64,000 bases of DNA from Hybos culiciformis (taxonomy: Eukaryota > Arthropoda > Insecta > Diptera > Hybotidae), in NCBI GenBank assembly GCA_964007475.1, contig OZ023275.1, positions 39,303,381 to 39,367,380 on the forward strand, in the 5' to 3' direction. Shown piece after piece: positions 1-14,760 of the stretch (position 1 is the stretch's first letter; each line of letters opens with the position of its first letter). A program made the translations under genes and the position numbers. A model generated the notes under the pieces. It had not been told where the DNA came from, made no database searches, and was given only the letters and a program-made list of their open reading frames with translations.

Positions 1-1651
1 AATCCATCAACTTGATATTATTAAATGAAGACAATGAAAGAAGACAAAATAAAATGGCAATATGTATCTTACATGTACGAGCTGAGCATTTATTATAATT
101 TTGCGCATATTTAAATTTATTGTAACAAATCTACCTTTCATACAAGAGATGTTTTTCTGTAATTTTAAAATTCCGATTGATGTATATCCAATTCCCAGTT
201 GTATTACTTTTATGTATCCTACTGTCTAAAAACAAAAACAGTCTGCTGGTGTAAAAATAGAGCTACCTTATTATTCGGAATTATGACTATCAATAAATTT
301 TTAGAGGATTCAAAAATACTTTCTTTCTAATTTGTAGATCTAATTTTATGTATTACATTTCACTACTTTATATGATATGTCAAATAGCCGCTATAATGTT
401 TACTTATTTGACTCTGTGTCATGCTTTCGGTTTCGACTAAGTGAAATAAAGATAATACTCTTGTCCTTCTTTAATAATAATTCAACTTCTATGTGTAATT
501 TTATCCAAGCAAAGTAGCAATAACTTACTTCTAAAAAAATTCATAATATGCGATTTATTTTCTACAGTTCACTTATTTTAACAGCTTATTATAAAGCATA
601 TTATATATATATCAAACTTTTAATCTCAATTTTCTTAAAACATTCTTATCTTATATGTATATATTAAATGAAATTCCAATTACCCTGTTTTGCTGTTCAA
701 GATGTGATGTGGCTCTGAAATTTTTAAATAAACATTTTACGTGAATTTATTTGTCTATAAAACTCTGTCTGACATTATTATCTTTTTTTTTTTATTTTAT
801 TTTATTAATATTCTGAATAAAAAAATGGTAAAACGCAAAGATGTTGTTATTTAATGAAAATAAATAAATTTAATGTTATTATTATTAAGTTTTTAGTTCT
901 AAAAAAAAAATAAAAAAAAAGAGTTTAAAAGATTCTCTTCTTCATGGTTTAGTTTTTTTTTTTTTATTTAAAGTATTTATATCAGACCTAAAAAAATATA
1001 AAAAAAAATTCATGATCATTTTATGGTACATTTTATTTCTGGTTCAGTGATTAGCAAAGATCATGGTAAAAGTTATAATGTAGGCATACTTAAATAAAAT
1101 TACAAAAAAGAATAAAAAAAAATAAACATTTAAGTTGAAAGAAGAAAGCTGGTACAGTTTTACAATTTTTACATCTTAACAAACCATTAATTGAGAATCT
1201 TTTATCTTTTTCTCATAATAGCGATACATTATGTAAGCCTTGGGGTTAAGACAGTTTTTTTTTTTAACATTAACACACTTCTTATAGTTTAAAATCAGAA
1301 TTCTGGAATTTTATTATATTTTAACTTGAAGATTTTCTGTAAATTCTTGGACATATTTTCCACGACTATCACGAATTATAAAATTTTATTTAAGATAGTT
1401 AGGTTTTTCTGTGATGAAAATTTTTAATCTTGAAAACATAAAATTCAATTTTATCAATCTTTTCAAATAGAAATCCAAAACACTATGTAAAATAACAATC
1501 AACAAGACACGTTTTTGTTACAGTACTATTTACTTGAAAATTACACTACTCTTGAATTAGTTGTATTTTAAAATTAGTAAATAATTATTAATTTTTTTAA
1601 TCCAGAGTCACCATAAAAAATTAAAAACTAATAAGTAAAAAGTTGATGTCG

Positions 1652-1690
1652 ATCGATACATTATATATGTATCGATACATTATATATGTA
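1652..1690. repeat. 19-bp tandem duplication
   Basis: Two adjacent perfect copies of the unit ATCGATACATTATATATGT (1652-1670 and 1671-1689). It is probably a replication-slippage duplication in non-coding DNA; I see no function. Confidence 0.75.
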
Positions 1691-4600
1691 TTTTTTGTTT
1701 GTTTTTAACTTTTAAATTTAAGGTATACAGATAACAGATTTAGATATTGCTAAGTATTTGAGAATTCTATCAAATCCAAATGTGTTTTAACCTGTGAAGT
1801 TAACATACAAACATAAGAAGTTTAAAACAAAAAATCGCAATTCAACAACTTTCAGTTGAATAAATTTACTAATTTCAAAGTCAATTAAAGTTGATAGTTT
1901 TACTTAAAAACCTTATAAGTAAAAAAAAATCTGTCAGAACTTCTTTTCTAACATAATTTGCTATAATTATTTAATCAATAAGTTTGATTACTTAACAGAA
2001 TGACAAGAATAAATAAAATTTATTGGTCACATTTAACTCTATGCTTTGAAAATCAGGTTTGGCAAGCCCTATGCCCTGCTTGAAAGAACACCACATTATT
2101 ATACTATTTTTTATATATAAAAAAAGCAATAATAAAAGTATTTCAGCACACGTTACTTTGACATCTGATCTTTACGATAATTTTATTTAAATGCCATAAG
2201 TTGCTTGGAAAAAAATAAATACACATAATTTGAATAATAACATTTTTCTACCCTAAATTAAATTTCTTTTTCTTCTAGCTAAAATTAATATCGTTATTTT
2301 TGTTAAGATATCTTAAGGTGTAGAGTAATACATAGATATAAAAGAAAAACAGAGCAATTTAGTAGCCACTGTAAAATTTCAGTTACAAAAATTATAAATG
2401 TTTAAGTTAAAGGAAAAATAAATAAAAAAAAAGATGATCTAAGTTTTCCTTTTAGAATGCAAGCTAAATACATATATATGTTGTATGTGCATTACGTATA
2501 TATGATAAACATAAAGGCGGGAATTTTTGATATAAAGCGGATTCCGAAAAAATAAAAATAATACTTTTATGATCTTAATGATCAGAAAAAAAAAGGGAAA
2601 AAGGAAGTCATGCATGTCGTTGTCAGGTTTCTTGTAGTTTTTCTTTTCTTAACTGAAAATTTTTCCTCTACAATTCTTTGAATTGTACGGTAGTATGACA
2701 TTAGATAAATATGTATTTATCAATTTTATTTCTAATTTTATATTCTGACCAAAACCATTTTCATATTTAACATTTTTTTTTTTTGATATAGTTTAAAATA
2801 ATTTGATGTAAACTTTTTTGATCGCCGTATACTATCGTTGATTGCTTTGTATGAAATTGTTCTGAATTCAACGTTTCAGAAATCCTCAATGACTCGATCG
2901 ATTTGGAAACAACTTGCTTGTACTTATATATCGTTGAGTTAAAGTTTAAAACTCATAAGTAACTTTTTAAAGTAAATTTAAAATTGTGGCTTAATGAACC
3001 TTACCTTAAAACAGGCTATATTAAAAAAAAAAAAACAAACGAATACTGAACAAAACACCGTCTTTAGAAGAGATATAAAACTAATTCAAGAAAGAATATC
3101 GGATACATGGAATTATTTGATGGTGGGTGATCTTCATCGCACGATCGCTTCCATACCACTATGAATTTATTTTTCATATATAAAAAAAAAATTATATTGC
3201 GCGTCCGGATATTATTATTTCTTCTTATTTCTTTTTTTAGTTTAATATTCAACTTTTGAGAAAAATGCCATTTTAATGTTCACCTTTATCTTTAACTTTT
3301 GAACGCAAGGAGCAATACAAAATAACAATAAAATAAAAAACTAAAAAAAAAAAAAAAACTGAGGGTTCTGTGTGTTTGTGAATGATGAATTCCAATAAAA
3401 TAAAAAATTTACTTTATGGCTTTCTGACTTTTCAGCTTTTTGATGAATATTTTTTACATTTATATAAATTTGAATATTTCATTGCATATATTTCTGGGGA
3501 AAAAAATTATATGTATTATTAAAAAAGATAATAATAATTTAATGTCAGAAGTTATGTGTTCTGAAACTTAATTAAGTGAAATGTGAAATTTGTTGATTTC
3601 GGAAATTTTGTTCTGTTTTTTGCATTTTCAATTAGTTTTTAAAAATGATACTTTTTAGCGCGGCAAAAGATATCTTGAAGTTATCTAGACCCAATTGCCG
3701 ACCAAATGAAAATTCTGTTAATTCATTAAAAAGTATTCTAATTTATTTTTCAAAAAAATTTGTGTGATATTAATTTTGTGGTCTCTGTAAATGGAAAATT
3801 ATAATTTGAAGAAAAAAAAATATTAATGTGATTTTTTATTTTCCATTACTATTACATTACATTTTATCTAATTTTTATCAAACTAAAATCAAGAATACTT
3901 CATATTTCATATAAAAATTAAATTAAAAATAATTAGAATGAAAAACCATGACTTAGTAGAATTTATATTGCTTGGTGTTTATTGGATCTTCTGGTACAAT
4001 TATTATTATTTATTTTTCAACTGATTTGTATCTTATTTTTTTGTTTTTTTTTTTAGTATATCTATGAGACATTACCCATTTCTTTAAAAAAAAACAAGAT
4101 TTTTGACAAAAAAATCTTTCCGAGTTTCATTGTCTGTAGTAATGGTAACGATATTGATTAATCTCCCATATAGTATATGTTCATTGTTTAATGTTCTTTC
4201 ATTTCGGCCAATTTTGTTATTTTATATTTAATTTAATTATTAATGAAGTTTTATAACACAATATTATTATGAATTTACTGTGTGAGATCAATAGACATAA
4301 TAATGATAGGTGTTATAAAACTATTTCCAAAGAATATAATTAATATAGTTATTACATTGTATTAATTTATTGTATAATTTATATATAATATACTCGATAA
4401 GGAGAAAAATAGAATAAGTCTTAGACATGTAATAAAATTGCTTATATAATTTTTTTTTTTTATATATAAATTGAAGCACGTGTATTAAAAGTTAATAAAT
4501 AAATCTTATTTTTAACCAAATTTAATGTAAATATTATAAGTATTTTCCCAAGAATATAATTTTCTTTATTATTATTTTATTCATCTCTATATATATTTAT

Positions 4601-7600
4601 TTATTTTTTTCCTACATAAATTCATGAACTTTATTTAACATAATTACTATGTGATTATATAAAACTAATTTATTCCGAACTAAAGTGCTTAATTTAACAC
4701 CTATATCATTATTATTTCTGTCTAGGAAAATATTTTAATATTAAAATTAGTTTTAAACTGCATATATGTAAATATATACTATTATCTATATATAGACATA
4801 ATATTAAATAAGAAAAATAAAAATCAATTAAATTGAAAATAAAATATTTTTTTGATTTTTGTATTCTTTGAAATTTGAGTAAAAATTGCATATTATAAGC
4901 ATTTTCCAATTATTAGGAAAAATATGTATAAAAGAAACATAATTTTATTGTGAATTATAATTGAGTTTTATCGATTAGGAAAATTTGTTTATATAATATT
5001 TTACATCATCCAGCATCTGCAACTTCAAGGTAGAGCCTACAGTAAAAAAAACTCCCATTATTTATAGATGTTTTTCAAATAATTGTATATCAAATTTTGA
5101 ATCCTCATAAAATGTAGAAAAATATACTTAATTGGCATTGATATTTGGGACAAAGATTAGTTTATGGTTATTTTTCATTTAGACAATTTATTTTATAATG
5201 ATTTTTAATATTTATTTACAAAATTCTGTTCTCTATAATTTATATTATAAGCAATGAACATACTTAATTATTAAAAAGCATAAATTAAATTTGGTTTGTT
5301 TTTTATTATATATATATTCTTTGTTTCGTGCAAATAAATTATAAAAAAGTTCTTGAAAAAACAAAAAAAAAAAAATATAAGTATTTCAAATAAAAGTGAA
5401 ATTTAATGCAATTAACCAATACGTAAAAATATAAAAGAACAAAATATAAATAAATCAAGTTATTTTTTTTTGCTTTGCCCAAAAGCTTTGGAAGCTTTTC
5501 AATAATATATTATACTTTATGAAAATAAAACTTGAACTAAATTTTTTTTTTTTTTTAAGTTATTATTTTCAATATAATTGTCAGTAAGAAAATGTGATAA
5601 ATTTTTGATATTCAATTGAAAAAAAAAATAACCTGAACATGTCCTTCGTTGTATATTTGTCGTGAAAAGTTTTTAGTTCATCCATTGGTATTTATATATT
5701 TAATATTAGTCCCATCAAATGAGCGGTAACTTTTCATCCCCGTGGAAACAAAGTAGAGCAGCTACAAAAAATCATCATAATGCAAAGTGCATATAACCAA
5801 AAATAGTATATGTATAATCTATAATTCTTCTTTTATGCAGCCTAAAGGTCGTAGCATATTACATTATGCTTAAACGTTAGCTATAGCATTTTGCGAGTAG
5901 TCGGATGAGATGAATTATATTACTAATAAAGTCATACCTACATTATGAATTTTTGAAAAATAAATTACAGATTTTATGAGCCTAGTTATCAAAATATGTA
6001 CTTACCCATAGTGCAAAAGTATAGTAAACTTAATAAATTTTAATCAATCATTTTTCAACACTACTACTAGTTTCAAATTTATGAAATCATCTGAGTTCCA
6101 TTAGTTGCGGTCAAAACTATAAATTTTGTTAAACTAAAAATATACACATTCAAGTCCTTGATTTGATTAAAAATTTTCAAAAAATATTGTGATTTAAATG
6201 CATTGTATACATTGTGTACCTACATGAAATATTACAGTATTCAGAATAAATTTTTCAGATACTAAAGTAAAAACATCATTTTTTAGCAAAAAAAAAAAAT
6301 AAAAAACTTAAAAAGTAGGTATATGACATACAAAAATATTTACCATATTTTTTCACCGTAATATCTGGAATGTTTCCAAGAAAATCTACTAAATATAAAT
6401 CACCCTCTGTTTTAGCAAATATTTTGGTTCAGTGAAAAAATAACAAAAACGAATGAAAATTGCGAAACTATTACCATTTGGATTTACGTCTTAGTCATAA
6501 CTTAACCATACTATAATATTGGGTTGTTTCAAAAGTAATTTAGGTTTATTTTGGAATTTTTTTATCACTTTTATAACTGTATACTTATCTTTTGAAAATG
6601 ATTTGAAATTGTTGAAAAATTATCATAAGTTTGCCAACCGATTTCCTGCATCGAAATATGACGACCGTTTAGATTATATTGCTTTGATTTCATATCAATT
6701 TCAATTATTTTTTTTAATCAGCATCGACGTTTTTCTTGCCTTTAAACAAAATTTCCTTCAATTTTATTCTTATAAACAAAGGTAAAAGAGAGGAGATCTG
6801 GACAAATACCAAAAATTCATTCGGAAATATAAAGCACAATAAACTCATCTACTTTTTAAATCCAAATTTCGACCTCTTATTTTCTCAGATTTTCACGATT
6901 TTTCTGCTGTTCAGAGATTAAAAAAATTAATTTTAAAACTATTTGATTTTTTGCTTTCAAAAAATTCCAACCAAAAACCATTCCACACACTATACTATTT
7001 GTTTCCAATCTTAAGTTTTATGTTCTTTTTTTTTTGTGTACATATTTTATGAGTATAAAGTTTAATTTTATACCTCCACGAATTTTTTACCCTCAGACTG
7101 TTTTAAGCTGATAAAAATGATTTTAGTTTTTTTTTGGGGGATGAAAAATGAAAATAAAATCTAAAATTTCACCTATAGAGTAAAAAAAATATATATACGA
7201 TATATATAAATATATATATATTTTCTGTATTAAGGGGGACTGCAGGTATTCTTGTCTTCTTTTTTCTTTAGATGTTTTTCATATAAATGGGAAAATTATA
7301 TTTTAGATTTTTCTGTTTTTGTCCAAGTTTTTTTTTTTTTTTTGCTTTTTTGTATTTTTTTTTTTCCTGAATATCGATCTGACATCTACAAATATAAGAG
7401 AGAAAGAATATTATGTATCTTTTATGATTTTGCTGAATACAGGTGTATATACGAGAGTTTTAGTTAGATAGATATATATGTACATAGGGGTGAAAGCTTT
7501 GTGTTTGTGTCATTGTTCATTCAGGTGAAAATATTTATATTTTTTTTACTTCTATATCTGTACATACATATTAGGTATAGTTTTTTTTTTTTTTTTTCTT

Positions 7601-10234
7601 GAAAAATATATTACATTATGAAAAAGAAAAAATTTATATATATATTTTTTTTATTTTTTGTTTTATATTTCCATTATAGATAAAAATCCCCCACGTTATG
7701 AGGGATGAAAGATATAATAATGTATATATAAAAGTATAACATATTTTTTGTAAAAAAAAAAAAAATATAAAAAAAATATGGCTTCATTTTCTGTATTCTT
7801 TTAGAAAAATAGATATTTTCTTATTTTTCTACCCAGATTAATTTTGTTTTTCATTTTTTCTTTTTGGAAAACAGTATTATATCGATTCTTCAGATATTTA
7901 GTACTAGAGTGTTGTGTAGGTACACTTCTTTTATATTATTTTCAATAAAATATAAAATTTGAAAATCCAATTACATCAAGATAACATATAAAAAGTAAGA
8001 AAAGCATAAAAATATAATTCTATAAAATTTATTTATTATATTATTTTATTTATTTTATATTCGAGTGCCATTTATATTAATTTTTGTTACTAGAGTAAGC
8101 AATTAAAAAATTTAAAGTACATGTATACAAAATTTTTAATGAAAAATAAATATAAAATTTCAAAATTGACTTTGTAGATGCTTGCAAATATTTTTCTAAT
8201 CAATAAAATATATTTTTGTTTTCAGGTATGTTTGACAGAATCATAATGTTTGATTAGATATTCATATCGTATACCGTGTAGATAAGTTGGCATTAAAAAG
8301 TAAGTTTTCTAATTAATATTTTATAACAGTAACTTTATTACAAAAATCCTTAAGACATACTTTTATAATGTAATATCTAAGTTAATATGTATCTCTTAAT
8401 ATTAATATTTCACTTAATGGATCGTTGGGTTCAAAATGAAGGTGTACGTAGCAGAAGCTCAATCTTAAATTAATTTTTTTTATTTAGATTTTATCAAAAA
8501 TTATGTTAATTAAATTGAATTGTGTAAAAATTCTTAAAAATTTATTTTTGACATTATTTTAACATTTATTGTATACATTAAATATATATTTAAAGTACCT
8601 GTACCTACTTTTTATTATATCTGAAGAGTTAAAAAACAAAAATTTTAATTAACATAAAGGTAATATAGACTTCGGTTTTATACAAAGAACTTAGAAAATT
8701 GATTATAACATAATAATATAAAGTTTTTCATAACAAAGCTAAAAAACTTCTTACACCCCTTCTTCCATCTAAAAATTAATGCTAATGTAAAATCTTATAT
8801 CTCAATTTGAATATAATTTTTCAAATCGATTTTTTACTTAATATTTGTAGCAAGTATCATGTTACAAAATATTAAAAAAAAAAATCGTAATAAAAAAAAA
8901 TTATTATTTATTTTATTTAAATGACAACTTCTGATCTTCATGTCATATAATTTTATGATAAAACGTTATCAATATATAAAATCGGCGCGATTAATATTTA
9001 ACAATCTTATAAATAAAATCAAATATTGCTGCAATCACCTGAAGCAATCAAATACGGCTTCAATCAGAAAAAAATAATTCTGTAACGTTTCAAATAATAT
9101 ATATAACATCAATTACTAATTATTATTGTAAAAAATGCCAAAATTATAAAATGTTAATACCAGTCTTAGGCTGTTTATATTACATATATAGATACAATAC
9201 ATTAAATATAAAATAATTGTAATACACTAAATTTTTTTAAATTAAATTGAATTAATTAAAATTGAAAAAAAAAATAATAATTTAACACTTTTGCTAAATC
9301 AACAAAATTTCCATGCGCTATATTAATATATCGATATTTATCATTTCCTGGCTACTTCATTTTCTTCAAACTTCGCGAAAATATCAAATTATGTAAATTT
9401 GTTATTGCGTACATAATTAGCAAAATTTTAAAAATAATCTTAATTTTTATGTTTATTGTTTACATTGTAAATTCTAAAGTTGTTACAGATCGTGGTGAAA
9501 TATTTGATTTTCGATTATTTTCACAATCCCAGACCAACTTAGAATTTTGCATTAAAATATTGTTTATTGTCTTTTAAAACATATTAATTTTTAAAAAACA
9601 TTTTAATGCCATCAGAAAATTAAAACAAAATTATAGATACTACATATTTTTATTTTTTTTTTATTTTCTCAGAAAATATAATTTTTAATCTATACATTAT
9701 CACAATTATACTGTTTTTTTTTTTTTTCATTTTTCATGTGTTGTACATACAAAGATAGATATGTACATATTTTTCCTAAAAAAAAGAAAAAAAAAAATTG
9801 AAACCATAAAGAAGTTGTTATAGCAACCAATCAGGGACAAACGAAAAATCGGTTTTCCCTGAAGGTACAGAGTTTTATATCTGAACGTAATGTGTACATA
9901 AACATAGTATTTTTTTTTTCTGTTTTTTTTTTTTTTTTTTCTGCTGATATACAAAAATGAAACCATCATAAAATACAAGAGAATTTTGTACCTTGTTTGT
10001 GCAAAATCGAATAACAATGATTTCATTTTTTTTTATTTTTTGTAACATTATTGTTAAAATTTTCTGCATTTTTATTTTATGACTCCAACAAAACGATTAA
10101 ATTTCACCTGTCCCCTCTGCCTTCAATTTGCTTGGGTTTTATTTTAGCTGGGAAAATGAAAATGAAAAAAAAGAAAAAAAAGAGATAAGAATTAATGCAT
10201 GCGACATACAAAAAAATTTTTCGTTTTATTTTTA

Positions 10235-10239
<5 letters not shown>

Positions 10240-10276
<37 letters not shown>
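10240..10276. repeat. (ATT)n microsatellite
   Basis: An uninterrupted run of about twelve ATT triplets embedded in poly-T-rich DNA. The short reading frame over it, with a run of leucines, is an artefact of the repeat. Confidence 0.9.
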
Positions 10277-13200
10277 TTTTTGCCTAAAAAGGACATTATT
10301 TTATTGGATTTTTTTTTCTGTCCGTATAGTCTTAATATGTAGTATTCGGCTATTTATACTTAGATATATATGCTATTATATACTTAGAGATACATATAGT
10401 TATAAAATATTTTGAATTTAGTTTTAAAATTTTTTTAATTCAGCAGTAATAATCAAATTTTCAATTATCTGATTGTAATTATTGAAAAAAAAATTTATTT
10501 ATAAACAATGTATGTAAGAAAGTTGTAAATAATTATGTCATGAAATACTATTTTGTTTAAATTTGTAATCAAATTTGCCTACACACCATCTTGTGGTTCA
10601 GTTTTATAATCTATATGTATTATTTTGAAATTAAAAATACATACACTATCACTGTGTCCTTTAGTCCTGGAAATAAACTCTGTATGAGTCAAAACGTCCT
10701 ATAGTTTTTATGGCACTCAACAACAAGCTTACGATTTTCCATACAATAACTTCATTTATTTTAACTTTCTTGCGGCAATCATAAGCCTTCAGTTATGTTA
10801 ATCTCCAGTATAAAGCCTAGCGCTAGTGTATTATCTTTTTTTTGTTAAACTACGCAGGATCCTCAAAAAAAAAAAATTTTCCAACGATACCATGAAAAAT
10901 CAACATTAAGAAAATTTTCAATTTTTTCCCATGAAATTAATAAAAAAAAAATTAGGAAATACATAAAATTAGTTCTACCAGATATTAATATTATATCTCT
11001 ACAACGATTGATTTTTTTTTTTTATGATTTTTTTTTTTTATGCGAAATATATGCTAAAAATATTTTATTCCTGTACTAAGTTCTTTTATGTGAAATTTGG
11101 AATAATTTAAAAAAAATAAACTTAAATTTAATGTTATACATATGCGTACATAATAATAATCTACATACATGGATACATAAATATAATTGTATATAAAATG
11201 AATAGAAAATTTATAAAACATATATTGCTATATATTATATCTAAATGTCCATGACCGCCTTTCCAATGTACATATACTAAAGATACATATCATCCCTATA
11301 GGGATACATTAATACATCTATATATGTATAATACATAAAATAACAACATAAAATTTATTATATATAACAAATATATATATACATATTCATATACGATGAT
11401 TATGTGTAATCTTTGCACAAAAATGTAAATAACATAAAAACCAGAATGTTTTATGTAAATTTTCAAATTGGATCGGAAAAACCATTTAATAATAATGTTC
11501 CGAAATAAAATGTACAAATTACAGAAACTTTCGAATACGTAGTTTTAAAATATATAACTATTAAAGGAAAGTAAGGAAATCGGATATTTCGGGTGTAAGT
11601 GAAGCATATGTTGACTGTCTTAAATATGTTTTCCTTGTGAAGGTGAATAAAGGTGGATTGATTTGATTTTCAACAATCATATGATATAAAATATATTATA
11701 TTTTCTTAGGTTAGAATAGTTTGGTTTACACTAAGATTAAATATGTACACTACATGTTTCGCTTCGATTTAATAAAAAAGTTGTAAGTGTAAATTATCTA
11801 GCTTAAATGAATAAATCTTAAATCTATATGTATTATACCTCAGCTTTCAAAAATAAAGTTTTCAAAGATAAAAAATGGTATTCAAACTGTACGATTTCAA
11901 CTCAAGTTTAATCCTTTTCTTTGTCTAAAACTGAGTAGGTATATGTTCCAATAATGTTAGTTTATAACTTTAAAGTATTTTCGATTACAATTCCAGTCAC
12001 TCAATCTGTAATGTTTTTTTGTTTTCAATATTAGTAATCGAAAGCAAAACATATCTAGCAAATAAATATTATATTTATTCATGCTAAAAAAAATATTATG
12101 TACAATATCAGAACGGAATCATAGTTATATTAAATTTACATGAAATATACTATTTTTAACATATTTATATATATTGAAATTATTTTTTGAGAAAAGCTAC
12201 TATTATATACAGCTTTTATTCCTTAGAGATGAATACCAAAAAACCGAAAAAAAAACCATACTTTTTCGCTATTGGATGAAAATAGAAATCTACAAATGCG
12301 CAGGATAAATAACTAAATAAAAGATGGGAAAAATCTTGTAAAAAAAATGTTCACAAAAAAAAATCTGTGTATATTTTTCGTTCTTTTTATGAAAATAAAA
12401 ATAAGAGAAGAAAAATCTATTTTTCCTCTAAATATATGTAATGGAAATTTTTTCGGAATACATAATTATTTAATGGAAAAAGAGGGTGTATCTTCTGGGA
12501 TTTCATTTTCAAATTTTTCATATATATATAAACTTTAAAATTTAAGAACATTTCAAAAAACAAATATTTCGGTTGTAAATAAATTATGTATACTTATTAT
12601 AACTATATACCTATCTATGTTAAATTCAAAATGGAATACAGCAGCAAGTACTTAACATTATTTCTTATTACATGAGACAATATTAATTCTAAATTTATTT
12701 TATTAATTTTTATTTTATTTGTATTAATTTTATTTTTATATAATTGAATAATTACCATTGGTAATGTACTATAACTAGTTCCATGAAGCCTAAAATTGCA
12801 ATAACTTCGCACATAATTCTAATGTCGTATATAAGTTATATATTTAGCAACTTTTGTGAAAATGCTGTGATTTCGAGAACAAAATTAAAAAAAAACTAAT
12901 TAAATAAAATATGGTAAAATTGAGTTATACATTTATCTTATACATGTAGACATAATTTACTAAAAAGCTATCAAGCTATCATATTTATTTTGTGCGAACG
13001 AGTCAGTTATGACCCATTAATTTTATTTTCTCTAAACAAAATTATACAAATAAAAAATCAAAACAATATGTAAATAATGCTACGTTTTGTACGTATAGCG
13101 TAAATAAAATTATTTTTTATTTTTTCTTAAAATAAATATTACAAAAATCCAATTAGTAAATTTAGAAATATACATTTACTTATTGATTTTCATGTAAAAT

Positions 13201-14726
13201 TTATTTTTCTTTGGTAATGGAATAATAATTAAAAACCGCGTCAACCAACGTTATTCTTAGGATAGCTAAAAGTAAAAAAAAATATATTTGAAAAAATAAT
13301 TATCTTATTTTAAGGTATATGATTCCTAATATCTTGCTCTCTAGATTTATGGATTTTAGATTTTTAGAGCTATAGATACTTTGTCTATATAAGAAATTAT
13401 TTGAATATTACCCATATTATTATTTTTTTGTATCTTAATGTCTTGTTTGAAAGTTAGATAATTTTTTTCTAAGCCTAAATACATCAAAAATATATAATAC
13501 GTACTGACTATGTACTCCAAGATCTGAAAATTCAAATCAGAAGTGATGTTAATGTTCTCTGCAAGGATATCAATGTTTTACATATTTTCGAACAACCCAA
13601 CCCACTCTTTTCTATACATTATCATCAAAACAATAATTTGTTTATTCATGGTTATATAAACTTTGTAGATATTTATTTGTTAATTTTTATATAAAGTATA
13701 TACCTAACTATATACAATTTTTCAAAATAAAAAACTTATTCTGTTTCTATTTCTATATTATACAAAAATATATTTACATGATGGTAATAGTTTTGCAGAT
13801 ATTCATTATTATTTAAGTTAGGCATATGACCATTTAACAAACTTGAATACTTAAGAATCGTACCTTAAGTAAATGTGGTAATAAACTTGTATTATACGCA
13901 TCATTATATTTCAGTTTAAGAGATAAGATAGTAGGAGACAGCTAATCTATCGGCCTTGGATACTACTAATTTTATTTTCATCTTAAACATAAATAATTTT
14001 CAATTTCGTAAATCCATCAAAAAATAGAATATCGCCTAATTTATAGTACAATTTTTTTTTATAGTTTTTTTTAGTTAGAAAATAGGTTTTTAACAATTCA
14101 ATGAATATGAGTTTATAACAAACTAAAATTACAAATATAATTTTTAAATAAAAATCATATTATATTTGAGATACACAAATACAACGAAATTAAAGAATAT
14201 TTCCCTGGTATATATAATAATATCTGTTTTATTTTTCCCTTAAAAACAAATCAGGTTTAATATTAGATACATATACAACATACATAATATGTATACATAT
14301 GATTAGAATATTTCACTTATTTACTTAATTTTTATTTACAAAAAAATATGTATTTATATAATATATGAACATAAATGTATTCTCATATCCTTCAGAGATT
14401 TGATGAAAAAGAAAAACTTATTTGAGAAAAAAAAATAAGGTTGAAATTTGAAATGGTTTAGTAGGGTGATATTGTGGGCGGATAATTATCGAAAATTAAA
14501 TACATTTTATGGGATCTGCTTTGAATTTAAGATTTTATTCTTTCAATTTGATTTCACACCCTAAATGATATGAACAAAATCCCTTGAAATATTTCCAAAA
14601 ACTTTATACAGTCATTTTTATATAATAAATTTTGACTAAAATTTTAAATAAGTTATGAAAACTATATTGATGAAACCTTAAAACCTACCAAATGTTGTAT
14701 TAGAATTTATATACTTCATTTCATTT

Positions 14727-14760
14727 ATAAGCTCGATACACACCCATAAGCTCGATACAC
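14727..14760. repeat. 19-bp imperfect tandem duplication
   Basis: ATAAGCTCGATACAC occurs twice, 19 bp apart (14727 and 14746), in non-coding DNA. It stands out because it is less AT-biased than its surroundings. No function assigned. Confidence 0.6.

Noticed and set aside
9727..10415. Possible 95- to 99-codon proteins
   Set aside because: Composition is dictated by poly-T/poly-A and the ATT microsatellite; no conserved motif.
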